Positions 36,934 to 48,894 of a DNA stretch of 64,000 nucleotides are shown one piece after another (within the stretch, counting starts at the first letter, position 1; each line of letters opens with the position of its first letter). The notes beneath the pieces are model-generated. The model was not told the DNA's origin. It worked only from the letters and a program-made list of their open reading frames with translations, and searched no databases. This stretch comes from Pogona vitticeps (lineage: Eukaryota; Chordata; Lepidosauria; Squamata; Agamidae): NCBI RefSeq assembly GCF_051106095.1, contig NC_135793.1:2275501-2339500 (forward strand), given 5' to 3'. The translations under genes and the position numbers were made by a program.

Positions 36934-39900
36934 AGTTTCTGCAAGATCCAGAATATAGTTAGACTCCCTGCATTATCATGGGTGTTCACAATTCTCCATG
37001 GGTGGCAAATTATAATTCATATAAAGTGCTGTTATTATGAAAGTCTGAACTGAGATGTAGATGTTGTTGATCTTAAGAATTCTGGACATGTGCTGCCTTC
37101 TTCTTCTACAAAACAAGTCCTGTACATAATGACATGGGTTGCTTAGACATCCTGCTTCTTTTTCCCTTTGTGTTTTCAAGGTGAAAGATCACTTATTACT
37201 GGTTTTAGAAACAGACTGATTTTTATTTCTATGTACTACCTGATTTTGTATTCAAAAGATCACACTGCTTGCCACCACAGTTTGCCTAAGATCCTGCCTG
37301 AGATTTATCTCACTGCATCTTTTCTCCTGGTCTTCCTATAAGACATAGTCCAGGTCATTGGAAAATGTGCAACAAAACAGAAAAAAAAACCCAACCATAT
37401 GGCAAAATTCAAAAACAAGGTTGGGCTGTATCTATCAGACCAGGCACTGCAGAACTTGAGGAGGGGAGGAGATGAGGCTAATTTTAGAATTTTAGAAGAG
37501 ATACCCATATTAGTCTGATCTGATTGACTGAAATGAAAATGATAAGATGTTGCTTTCCAGTGTTTCTTCTCTCAAGATGACAATATGATGAAATATTGAG
37601 AACTGACTTATATACAGGTAAAAGTGAAATAAATAAATGTGGATATAATTGAATGGGAGCTACAAAAGTTGGCTTGTTTTATTGGATAGCTATGATTTAC
37701 TTCCTCCCCTCCCCCACGTCTTGTGCTCAATTCCCACGATAGGGAAGGTTCCAGAGATAGGAGCAGCAAGAGATTTTGAGAGAGGTTATCTCACTCTAAT
37801 CTTTCTACTAATTCTATAAGGAAGGATGAGTACTTCTTTCAGCCCATAGGCTGAATTAAGTTTCAGAGAAATTCCATGGTGGTGGGAAGTGCACATTTCA
37901 GTGGTAGGTGGTGCCAAAGGCAAAAAGGTGGGACAGAATTGCCAGCATATTTTACCTTAAAGCTTTATTGCCACTAATGTAAGCCTTGGAAGAGCTGCTC
38001 CAATCTTTAGAATGAGAAAATAACCTGTAGAAAAGCTAGGAAGCTACCAAGTGATTGTCATGGTCAAACAGGCTTTCTCCTCTATTTTCCCTTCCTCATA
38101 ACTTGAAAGAACATTTCCCGCTCAGTGCAGATGCAGCACTATTTCAGATTTAAGGGACTATCCATGTTAGGTCAATGTAGTCCTGTAGCGCTATGCCACT
38201 TACTCAATTAAGCAAACAGAAAGGGAAGTTGCCATACCTATGGAATGACAGCTCTAACAAAAGGTGGGGAAAGGGGCAGGGGAGAGGGTATCTATAATAG
38301 AAAGGGGAAGAAATTGAAATCACTTGAAGTGATGTCTGGATCCTTCTAAAAGGAAGAGAAAGATTTCCAGTGTGAATAGAAGGATCGCTCAACTGTGAGA
38401 CAGTCATGTCCTTAGAATTATTTACCTTCTGTCTAGTTGTGATTAGCTATGCTTTCTCCAAAATCAGCATATACTGTAATTCAGCTATTGAATTCACTCT
38501 CACAAAATGTAGTGGTAGCTATCAACCTGGACAGATCTAAAAAGGGATTGCACTGATCTATGGAACATTGTCTATATTGCAAGTCACGAAAGCTATATAT
38601 AAAAATGTGTCTGAATGCTAGTTCCTGAGAAGTATATTGGTGCACATGTATGGCATTTGTAGGCTTTTATTAAGTTGGTCAGTATGGAAACAAAATACTA
38701 AACTAGATTGGCCCTTGGAATGATCTCACATAGCTGTTATGTTCTTAAATCTGGCATTTCCCTTCCTACTTGATTTTCCCCACAACTCCTTCCAGGCCAC
38801 TTATATTTACCTCTTTTACTTTATAGTTTTCTCTGTAAAACAAAAGATAAAACTCCTTTCCTGTGCTTCCCCTGCTCTTATCTCTATTTTCTTTAGATCT
38901 ATTTTAGTACTGTCCCAAAATGCTTTTATTTCATCTTGATTAGGCCATGTTCTGCCTACAGCAACTGGAATACTGGTTTGATAGGGGCTAACAAAAGCCT
39001 TTTAGATAAGGTGTTTTGTTTAAATAGATGCATGTAATGGATAAGATTTTTGACTCTAGGTTGGTAAGAGCAAGATAGTGGTAAATTAGAAGAGCTGTAT
39101 ACAAGTGCTATTGCATATTATCTTCCTAATGGTCCAAACATTACAGAAGAAGATGGTTTGTAAGCTGAAAAATGTAGATAAAAGACCCAGTATATTATTG
39201 ATTATTATTGTACAAAACTCTAGAAGTTCAGATGTAAAAATAACATTCTTTTACCATCTTGGCAATGGATGCATACATCATGGACTTTTATTTTACTCCC
39301 AAAATGTGGAACATCTGTGTTGGCAGGGCAGGGATAGGTAGGCTCCTCTGTATTTTACTTATTCTACTGAATGGCAACTGAATGGCGAAGGAGGAAGACA
39401 CTTTTAGTGGGGATTGCTGAATTTTTCTCCCTTGGAATGTGCTGTCAGATTTCTTTTAATCTGCTGTTTTAATACAATAATCTGTTCAGTTATGTTTTAC
39501 AACTTATTTTACACAGCGTTAGTAGTATCCAGTATTCAATATATTGTGAGCTATTTTGAGTCCTAATATTGAGTGAAAAGTATGATATTAAACTAACTAG
39601 CGAACTAACTAGTTATATGCAAGTGGATTCTCTTTCACACACACAAAAAGCTCACAATAACTGGCCTTGAACATGCTATAGACTGTTTTTGCTACAGCAG
39701 AATAATTGAGTACCTCTTTTAGAAGTTGCGATTGTCCATGGGAAAGGTATGAAACTGAGATCAAGTACAAAGTGCAGGTCTATATGTTTCCTCCTTCTAT
39801 GAACAAGTGACCAGGATTTCAGGATAGCAGCTGATAGAACTGCTGCCTTACCCAGCTCTCTGGATAAAGAGAAAAAAAATTCAGTACTGGAGTACAATTT

Positions 39901-42194
39901 GTGTGAGAGATGGCTTTAAAGCCTGGGCATCCACCTCCACATATTTGCAGCTGTCACCAAGGTTCAATATGAAGATGTTTTGTATGGGTGCTGTTATGGC
40001 ACAACAGTGTTGTACCAGAAAGACAGTAGGAGGGGGGGAGGGACTGGAGAAACAGTAGCAAAGTAGAGCCTAGGAAAAACTCGCTGCGTAGATTGTACTT
40101 TAGATGCCTAAACTTACTGAAAGATTGATTGGGGGTACAACCAACCTGTGCTCTGAGGGTTCTTGTCATTAAGAATGGGGCATTTGCCATAGGGTGATTT
40201 TATGCCTGTATGATATTGCTTTCTCAAAATTAAGCTCAAAGACTATCAGAATGAGTTTCTAAACAAATATCTTCCATACAATGTCTCTATTCCCTCTATT
40301 TATTTACTTTAATTAGTTATTTTTTAACATGCAGTGGTCACATTCCATCTGATGTTAGATGATAGGCAGGAAGAGGTATGGGGGAGGATTGCTTTGTTTC
40401 CTCCAGAAGACCAGTCACAAACAATTACTAGTAGCAGCCAGCTGAGGAATGCATCTGGCTCCTTAGCATTTAAATCTTCTAAATAGATGGTGAGAAACAG
40501 TAACATTTTGGGATAAGGCAAAAAGGGGCAGGAGAGAAGATGTCATGTCAGTTTGTGCATATCCTCTAACAGTGGCATAAACATATTGCTCAGGAAAAAC
40601 ATGACTTTTGTGTTGCACTCAAGACCTCTGTCACCATAGGCATGCTTTCAATGCATGAGTGGTTCACCCTCTTGCAACCTTGTGAACTGACTGGCATCTC
40701 TGTGACTTGTCTGTTCCATACACTTACTCATCCGTGAGAGCTTTTCTATAGTGGAAAGGTGGGCCCATTGATTATTCATATCAGCCTTTCTAATTTGATA
40801 ACTTTTGGATACAATGGACTTCAACTCCCATTACTCTCAGTTGGCATGATGTTGGGGAGGATAGAAATCATGGTACAATACATCTTAGAGGCACCAGGTT
40901 GGGGTAGGTTGTTGTACATCATAGGTGCTCACACATACACACCTTCCTCTTTTTTAAGAACCTGGTGTCTACATTTAAAATTAGTCTGAACAGGCTCGGT
41001 CCAGGTTACAGAGGCCCAAGTGGGCCTGTGATGGACAATGAGGTTCTAGCATACTTAAGGCAGCCGATGTGAAATTTCTTCTCAAAAACAAAAATCTTTG
41101 CTCAGCTTCTCTGATTGGAAAGATACCTCCCTGTTTTGAATCTGCCTTTCCTGAGCCAGATACTTGAGTATGGAGGAAAATCAGTTCCAGATTTTCTCTG
41201 ATGATACCAATTGTTTCAATAATTTCCAGTTTGCTTTTCAGCCTGGCAGTGCTTTTGGGTGACTTGTGTGGGCAAATGACAAGGAGAGTATAACCCTCCT
41301 GAGTTTCTTGGAATGGTTAGCATCCTGCAATAAATCCACATTTCAAATGCTTTTTTTTATTGTAACTTATGTTAAACCTCACAATTTAACTGAATACAGT
41401 ACCAGTATAACTGAGAATACACACAACCATACAGCATACATTCTAAAAGGTATTTTAAAAGATTTTTTTGCATATTGCAGTCTTCATCTTAGAGCAGTGG
41501 CTCTGAGGCCTCCTTATTCTGACTTTTATATTATGGCTATAATTTCATAAGAGAATAAATGTGCATAAATCAGGAACAAGAATAATGTTTAGAAATCATG
41601 AACATCTTGGTCATTATGCAGCAGTTTTGAAAATTGTTGTTCTTTGCCTCAAAACATTTCAGAATGCAAACTCTAGTGTACAGCTGGTGAGTCAAAATTC
41701 ATCTGGAGATTTGGCATAGTTAGGCTTGGGATAAAGAGAGTAATACTCTCTGCAAGTGATTGTCTCTCTTTAGGTATCTGTGTATACTTTCTAGCTTGCT
41801 AGAACATTGCCAAAAGGAGTGGATTGCATTTGCACTGACTGATTTTTTTAAAAAACTATTTTGCCTGTATCTCATTTGAACTTGCATCAGCATCAAAATG
41901 GGATGAATCTACAGTCGTACGCTGGAGACTCCATATTGAGATTATCCTTTCAAGGGCCTACGAAGGCATCATCTCAGTATGGATTTGTAGTTTATTTGTG
42001 ACAGTATGAACATTGTTGCTTTTCTTTGAGTCTTACATTGGTCTCCCTTCCTCCTTCCTACATTCTTGTTCCCTTTCTTCGGTGCCCCTGCCCTAGCCAC
42101 ATAACTCTTATTTCCTTTTGGCGCACGACTCAATAACTAAGTCCTCTGTGTTCTTCTTAGAAGAAAATCCCACTTTGTTCAGTTAATTTTGTTA

Positions 42195-42280
42195 TTGTTG
42201 TGTGCTGTCAAATAGTTTCTGATTTACGGTGACCCTAAAAGGGTCCTTGCATTGTGCAGAGATGTTCAAAGAGTGATATA
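42195..42280 (+). repeat. Old amniote dispersed repeat fragment
   Basis: Reads GTTGTGTGCTGTCAAATAGT, TTCTGATTTACGGTGACCCT. This motif string is widespread in reptiles and other amniotes. Class not assigned. Confidence 0.5.
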
Positions 42281-44718
42281 CCAATATAATCTCATTTGAC
42301 AAATCACTCTCTTACAGGGTTGGCATGAAGATAAAATGGGAAAGGGAGGGCACAACCCTTAGAGGTTGGGAGAGGAGGAGTAGGACGCAAATTAGAAGTG
42401 GGTGTTCAATAAAGAAGTTCTAAGGAGAATTAATAAAGCCCACAAAATCCTAAAACACATATAGACATCTGAAATACTTTGGTCATATAATTAAAAAATA
42501 CAGATTGTTACAGATGATTATTCATGAAAAATGGGAAAAGAAATGCAAGAACAACAAAAATGTATTAGCTAAAGAATCTGGGATAGTGATTTCAATGCAA
42601 CACAGCATAGTTGTTTACACCTGACACATCTAAAATCAGTATAGACATAAGAATGTCAATATCCAATAGGGTAAGCATGACAAATTGAAGAGAAATAGTT
42701 GTTCTTCCTGTAACAGATTAGCATGGCTGCCCCTATGGAATTCTCTATAGAATTTCAGTTGATCAAATGAATTTTGTTCAAAGTCTATGGAAAAGAAGAT
42801 GGGGATTTGTGGATGGAAATGGCTGTTGGCAACTATTGTCCTTTACTCAGGAAACACTATCAGAAATGGAAGGCTAATGTACCCTCAAGCTAATTTCCTT
42901 AGTCCCCTAATTTCTTATTCTATAGAAGAGATGGGAATCATGGTCATGAGAATGGCTGAAACACAATTGCCTTTTGCCCAAATTCTGTGGCTTTTCTGAT
43001 TGCAGGCCCATTATTCATGCCTTTGTGTTTGTCAGTAAAGAGTAGTAGGAAGCAAAGGATAGGAACTAAAAGCACATCTGCAAAAGATTGTGGCTCACCA
43101 ATTGTACTAAAAATATTTTTACAAACATATTTATTGTATAAAATATTAGACCTTGCATGTTTATGGGAAAGTTACAATAAACAAAATATAGATGGTGGAA
43201 GACCCCTTCCTCTATAGATTTCAGAGAATCCCAATAGCTCTTTTGTCCTGTTTTAAAAATCACTTCACTATATAACTACAGAGCTACAAGGCTAATGATC
43301 CCTAAGAATTTGTTCGATTTCTAGTAATAGGTCTTAAGTAGGTCTGCAAATGGATAGTGTATACTGTATTCTTAATCTTAACCAAGCTTTTGCTAATTTG
43401 AGATTAGAGTTTTGAATTATTGAAGGCAGTATGAGATAAATTGCAATTTATTTAAGGAAAGCTCACTGTTAAAGAGAAATTAATTTTTAATATTTCTTGA
43501 TCCTTTCCTGTTACACTAACACAGTGGAACCGCTGGCTCAAAACATGACTCACAATGGTCCTAACAGGCAGCTCCTCCAAGAGAAAAAAATCCTTTTAAA
43601 TTCCATATATATACTGAAGATTTAGTTGATTAATCTGGTCAAAACCTGCAGCCTTGAAGTTAACATTTCCACTTTTTCCCCAAACAGGATTCTGCTGTAG
43701 GTCCCAGAAAAGCATCACATTCAACAGTAAGCAGCATACAGTATCAGTGACTGAGTCAACACAGCATTTTTCCCTGTCTAGTTTTTCACCATGGTAGGTG
43801 AACTCTTCTTTCTCAATGATGGTATTGTTCCTAAAATGTTTTTCCGTAAGTTGATGCCATTCATTATCTGCTGGCTGGAGGGAATGGGAATAGAAATCTG
43901 AAACAGTGCGCATATGAGGGAAAGGGAGAAAATTTAGGCCCGGGATGGTGGTCCAATAGTGGCAGAAGGATTCTGTCAAAATTTTCACACTTTTTATATA
44001 ATTAATATTATTTTATTGTTGTTTGTTTTTAAACTATTCTCACATATGGTGAAAGGAATGTGTATTTTGCCATTTGCATTTCCTGTAGCAGTTTTACACT
44101 ACACTACAAAGAAAACATCACAAGCATTTATTGAAAATTATTTTGTACAGGTAGTGTTCTGTTATTCTTAAGTTTCATTATAGTTAAGAAATGGAAAAGC
44201 AGTGTAAAAATATTTTAAAAAATTGACACTGAAGCTAAGAAAGTGCTTCCAAAATTGGTAACTGTGGAAGAGGAATAACTGCCATTCAACTGAACATCAC
44301 GCTACATAAGAACATGAAAGTGAAATGCTTGAACAAGGTAAGTATGACATTACTCTTGACTCTCCCCCCCAAAAGTGTTTTAAAACTAAAGCAGCTGTGA
44401 TCAGCTGTGAATATCAATGATAGAATGATTTGGGATTCCTTTGTGACTATTTTTTTCATTTCAAAGTTGCTGTGGGTTTTTTCAAGAGGTGAGATGAAAC
44501 AGTTTGTGAGAAGGCAGTTTTGCCTGGACAAAATAGCCAGAGGAGAAAGAGTTGAGCATTCTTTTCCAGCACCGTTCCTCCCCTTAGACTTGCAGCCTGC
44601 CTCTCCAGTGGCAGAGAGGACAAAAACCAAAAAGCATTTTAACAACACTAAGCCACCATCTGTCTGAAACAGATAATATGTACAGTTCTAACCTCATAGT
44701 TTGTGGCCAGAATGTGGT

Positions 44719-44887
44719 TGGTGTTCATGGAAGATTTATATAATTTGCTACAGTTAATTGATGAGGTTCTGGAGCACATCTCAATTGTGTGGTCAAGTAC
44801 ATGAACAGGCACAGCACTAAGACATACACTGAAACCTTTTCAATTAGCTGCCATGAGTTATGAAAACTTTGTGCAAGCATCAGTAGG
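44719..44887 (+). repeat. MITE-like repeat, diverged copy
   Basis: Homologous to 52141-52322: both start TGGTGTT, carry TAATTTGCTACAG/TAACTTGCTGCAG, a GTGGTCAAG/GTGCAGTCAAG block, and end GCAAGCATCAGTA/GCAAGAGCATCAGTA. Its inverted ends are degraded. Confidence 0.6.
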
Positions 44888-47545
44888 TTTCTGATCTTTA
44901 TGCTGGGCATTTAGCACTTGAAATGTAGTTTAATTTCCAAGATATGATTTGGGCAAATCCTGGTTTGTCATTATGTCTGAAATGATGGGTAACATGCCTA
45001 AAACCAGCCATTGTGATGTGCATGCACCACTTGAATATTGGGGTATATCTAAGACTGATATATCTAAGATTCAGTGTTCTCAGGTCTCAGAGCTCCTTTC
45101 AGGCACAAAAATAAATGGGAATATTTCACAACATTCCTGACATTAACATGTGGCACAGGGTTATATGTGGCCCTGCCTGGTGTAAGTGCTGTGAGCCCGA
45201 CCTTCTGCCATTGTCTAATCAACAGAGGAAAAGTTTACTTCTGCTGGGCGCTAGCTCAAATCCTAGCCCCAAACTTCAATTACTAAACTTGTGCAGTAAG
45301 AAGATTCACAAGTCATGATGCTGATCTTCCACTTGTCGCTCTGCTCTGAATTGCATAATGGGTCCAAGGGCCTACATACACTGTCCTCCTTCCCTGTTTT
45401 CCTTCCCTTGTTCTTGGATTTTTGGTGCACTGACGTTGCACTAGGAAACCAGCATAAAACACATCTGCACACTGAGCCCTGGCATAATCTATGCGTCCAG
45501 ACTATAAATTTAGCTCTTACAGACAGATTAAATGTTCAGCCCCTGTAGATTTGTCTTCCTGCATATAGACCCAGAGAACACTTCCCAGAAATTAGCGCTG
45601 GCACCTTGAGACATGGCCACCCTAATTAGACATAGCTTGTTCAGTCCCTTCCTCCTTCAGTACCTGCACTTCCTCCCTGGAGAGAACAAAAGCTTATACA
45701 TTCATTTAACAGTATTTTCTGCTAGGGATGAACTCAGGGTACTGTGCTTTGACCTTTTCTAACTAATTGCATTTAAAACAAATTACATTTCCTCATTCAT
45801 ATGTAAGAAAAACTGTTTTGGTTTTATCAGAACTTGATTTCCTTTGCCCATAAATGAGTAGAGGAATGGAGTAGGGAAAAGTAAGAGGAGAGGAATCCTG
45901 CAACTCCTTTATCCGAGCCATTATATTGGAACTTTTAGAAGCAATTAATAAAAACCAATTTAAAAGATGCATCACATAATTCTTTTCCTTTTTTAAAAAA
46001 ATTGTTCGGGAATGGAAAGTAGGTTTTCTATCAGAAATATGAATGCACAACTTCCTTGCAAAGTGATTGCATGGGATACATGAGTCTCATGTAATGCTCC
46101 CTCTGGATTTCCCCTGAAAATTCTTTTAAAACCAATTTTACTTTGTGAAATGATATTGATTTTCATTAATTAGCAGCACAATGTGGGGATAAGCTTTTAA
46201 ATATTGGTATTAAGATGAGATAAATGATTTGTGAATTCTTTCCCTCAAGAATGTTGAAGTGAAAAGATTTGCAGCTAGAGTACATGGGAAGCTTTTCTTT
46301 TTTTCTTGATACTAATGAAAGTGTGTACTGAGCTTTAGTGGAGGAATGTAGATACAATGTAACAGTAAGCTATGGAGGGCAATCAGCAGCCAGCGCTTGG
46401 AGTCTCATGAGTCCTCTACAGATGCCAGACCTCACAAGTATCCAGCATCTCCGGTTATGGGAGGCTTAGGAGGAGTTGGGGCTGGTGGCTCCAATTCATT
46501 GGTGCTTTGAATCCACTCCTAGTATTGGCTCACAATTAGCAGGAGCTATACTTCAGTACCTTGGATAACTCCTATAAGTGCAGACTAATACCCAAAATGG
46601 ACTTCACAGAACCTACAAAGTCCAGTCATGAGCCACTGTTGTCCTATAGTAGCCCTATAGTAGTCTCAGTACACTTTAGGGTTCCTGAAGAAGGAGGAAG
46701 AGGAGTAGGATCAAACAGAGTAGAACTGTTCTCCTTTAAACTCTCCTTGGAGTAGTCTCTTCACCGCATTTTGAGCTCCTCTGCTTAAATACTTTTTGCT
46801 TGTGAACACTGGTAAAAGTGTGACCTTTTGCAAGTTTTAGTTAAAGTTTGATAAAAATTTGTTTTGGAATTTTAACTGAAGGGCTTCTTGTTATCTTAAC
46901 ACATATAAAACTTTTGAAACAGTTCAGAACATTGTAATATTAAAGAACAAAGCAAACTTGAAACATAGTACTGTATCCTTGAATTAGCTTGAATTAATAA
47001 TTAATCTTGAATGAATAAGATTGAAGACCCCTAATACAGAAGCTCTTGTTGGATTAGCAAATTGGTTTAATGACTTCAAAAGAATCTAGTCAACAGGAGA
47101 TAGTGTGCTATGTATTTCAGCCTAAATAAATTGCTATAGTGTCCTCTCTTGAGACTGAAGGGTGCCTGTGTGTGGTAGGCAAGGTGTGATGGAGTGTTCA
47201 TGGAAGAAGCCTTATTTTGCACAACTCCATTGGGTCTGTTAGTTATGGTGAAGAACAAGGTGCTGTGTAGGACAATGAAGTCCCAGTTGTACTCTGGCTA
47301 CTTAGCTGTGTGTCTGAGAGCCATTCACAGGTGTTGTCAACCCACCTTCAGGCATAATTTTTTTGCCATAAGAACTAGGAACTTGCAGTTTGTTGGGAGA
47401 CAAGGAAGGAAGATTATGGTTTTCAAGAAGTTGAATTCTGTACCCAGAATCATTTTCTGCACTCTCCCCATGCTTCTGCAGAATTAGAATGTATGCCCGA
47501 GAAACTATGCTGACTCAGTATTTCTGCTAGGTTATGTCTCCTGAT
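44888..47545. other. CDX4 downstream spacer
   Basis: No gene or confidently classified repeat was seen. AT-rich with short ORFs only. Confidence 0.5.
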
Positions 47546-48234
47546 ATGTCTTAACTAAGGTCATGGCCACTGGTCCCATCACGTCCCGGCAAATAGAAGG
47601 GGAAGATATGGAGGTAGTTACAGATTTTACTTTCTTGGGCTCCATGATCATTGCAGATGGAGACAGCAGCCACAAAATTAAAAGACGCCTGCTTCTTGGG
47701 AGGAAAGCAATGACAAACCTTGACAGCATCTTAAAAAGCAGAGACATCACATTGCTGACAAAAGTCAAAATAGTCAAAGTTATGGTTTTTCCTGTAGTGA
47801 TGTACAGAAGTGAGAGCTGGACCATAAGGAAGGCTGACAGCCGAAGAATTGATGCTTTTGAAATGTGGTGCTGGAGGAGACTCTTGAGAGTCCCCTGGAC
47901 TGCAAGGAGAACAAACCTATCCATTCTAAAGGAAATCAAGCCTGAGTGCTCACTGGAAGGACAGATCCTGAAGCTGAGGCTCCAGTACTTTGGCCATCTG
48001 ATGAGAAGAGAAGACTCCCTGGAAAAGACCCTGATGTTAGGAAAGTGTGAGTGCAAGAGGAGAAGGGGACGACAGAGGATGAGATGGTTGGACAGTGTCA
48101 TCGAAGTGACCAACATGAATTTGGCCCAGCTCCGGGAGGCAGTGGAAGACAGGAGGGCCTGGCGTGCTCTGGTCCATGGGGTCACGAAGAGTCGAACACG
48201 ACTAAACGACTAAACAACAACAACATGTCTTAAC
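47546..48234 (+). mobile_element. 5'-truncated BovB (RTE clade) LINE with 10-bp target-site duplication
   Basis: The element spans 47556-48224. Both ends are flanked by the same 10 bases, ATGTCTTAAC (47546-47555 and 48225-48234). It carries the last part of the RTE reverse-transcriptase ORF (47563-48213, about 216 codons still open) with the family strings RRLLLGRKAMTNLDSILKSR, WCWRRLLRVPWTARR, YFGHLMRREDSLEKTLMLGK and RRRGRQRMRWLD. The 3' end is GAACACGACTAAACGACTAA plus a CAA repeat. The endonuclease and RT core are missing. An open frame and perfect duplication argue for a recent insertion. Confidence 0.97.
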
Positions 48235-48618
48235 AGCTCCAGCTTGTTAAGTACATTGAGGGAAGACACACTACAGATTACAGAAACTGCTCAGCATTTG
48301 AGTCTTTCAAGCAAAGTGCAGAGCTGCAGATGTAGACTCCAGCACTCTTTCCAGACATTGTTCTGTGTGTGGTGCTTTGTGCCCCTAAGTTTGCAGGCAA
48401 GAGAGTTTCATTTCACACCCTAACCATTCAATCACAGGCCGCTTGACAAAGGAGGCTCTGCTGTTCTCTTGCTGTTCTTGGTACTTTATATAAGGTTCTC
48501 TGTACGTTACAATCAGCTGTTTTGATGATGCTAGAAGGTCTCTCTTGCATGCAGCTTTGGTGATCCCATTGTGAACTGTAGTGCTCTTGTAGGCTGTTCT
48601 CCCTTAAAACATATATCT

Positions 48619-48894
48619 TTACTGAGATGCCACAACTTGCTGAAGATTCCCATTACGTTGTAAGCTATTCATTGTAAGAGTTGGTGGTGGTGGTGGAGGT
48701 GGTGGAGGAGGAGGAGGTGGAGGAAATAAAGTACCAGCTATTTCTGAATGAGTCTGTGGGTCAGGCATTGGAATTGGACTCATTGAACCAGAGTCACTCT
48801 GGATGGAACCAAGGCTGCTGCCATCAAAACTGGTCATTTTCTTCTTCATTAATTTTCTTTCTTTGGCTCTGCGATTCTGGAACCAAATTTTTAC
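48619..48894 (-). CDS. CDX4: CDX4 coding exon 3 (recognition helix and C-terminus)
   Basis: Starts [20 protein letters not shown], continues [18 protein letters not shown], a 14-Pro run, and ends NLQQVVASQ before TAA at 48621-48619. Acceptor TTTATAG. Human CDX4 ends similarly with QQVIVSE. Confidence 0.97.
   Translation of the reverse strand, partial: VKIWFQNRRAKERKLMKKKMTSFDGSSLGSIQSDSGSMSPIPMPDPQTHSEIAGTLFPPPPPPPPPPPPPPTLTMNSLQRNGNLQQVVASQ

Larger units (their letters stand above)
34860..44700. other. CDX4-CHIC1 spacer, middle part
   Basis: About 10 kb without a recognisable gene. Scattered old repeat pieces are present: ACTACAACTCCCAGAATTC at about 35790, a tRNA-like AGATCTGAACCCAGATCTCC at about 36367, and a TTCAACTCCCATTA type near 40820. 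The longest open frame (43596-43988, minus, about 130 codons) has no recognised domain and lacks an ATG at its first codon. Confidence 0.5.

Noticed and set aside
44286-44648. ORF with a hydrophobic start resembling a signal peptide (LLKCFLVFVLSATG)
   Set aside because: The first codon is TTG, no in-frame ATG precedes the hydrophobic part, and no homologue or downstream exon was recognised.
30331-48600. An Xist-, Tsix- or Jpx-like non-coding RNA gene between CHIC1 and CDX4
   Set aside because: No tandem repeat array, exon structure or similarity that I can recognise. In mammals those genes also lie on the other side of CHIC1.
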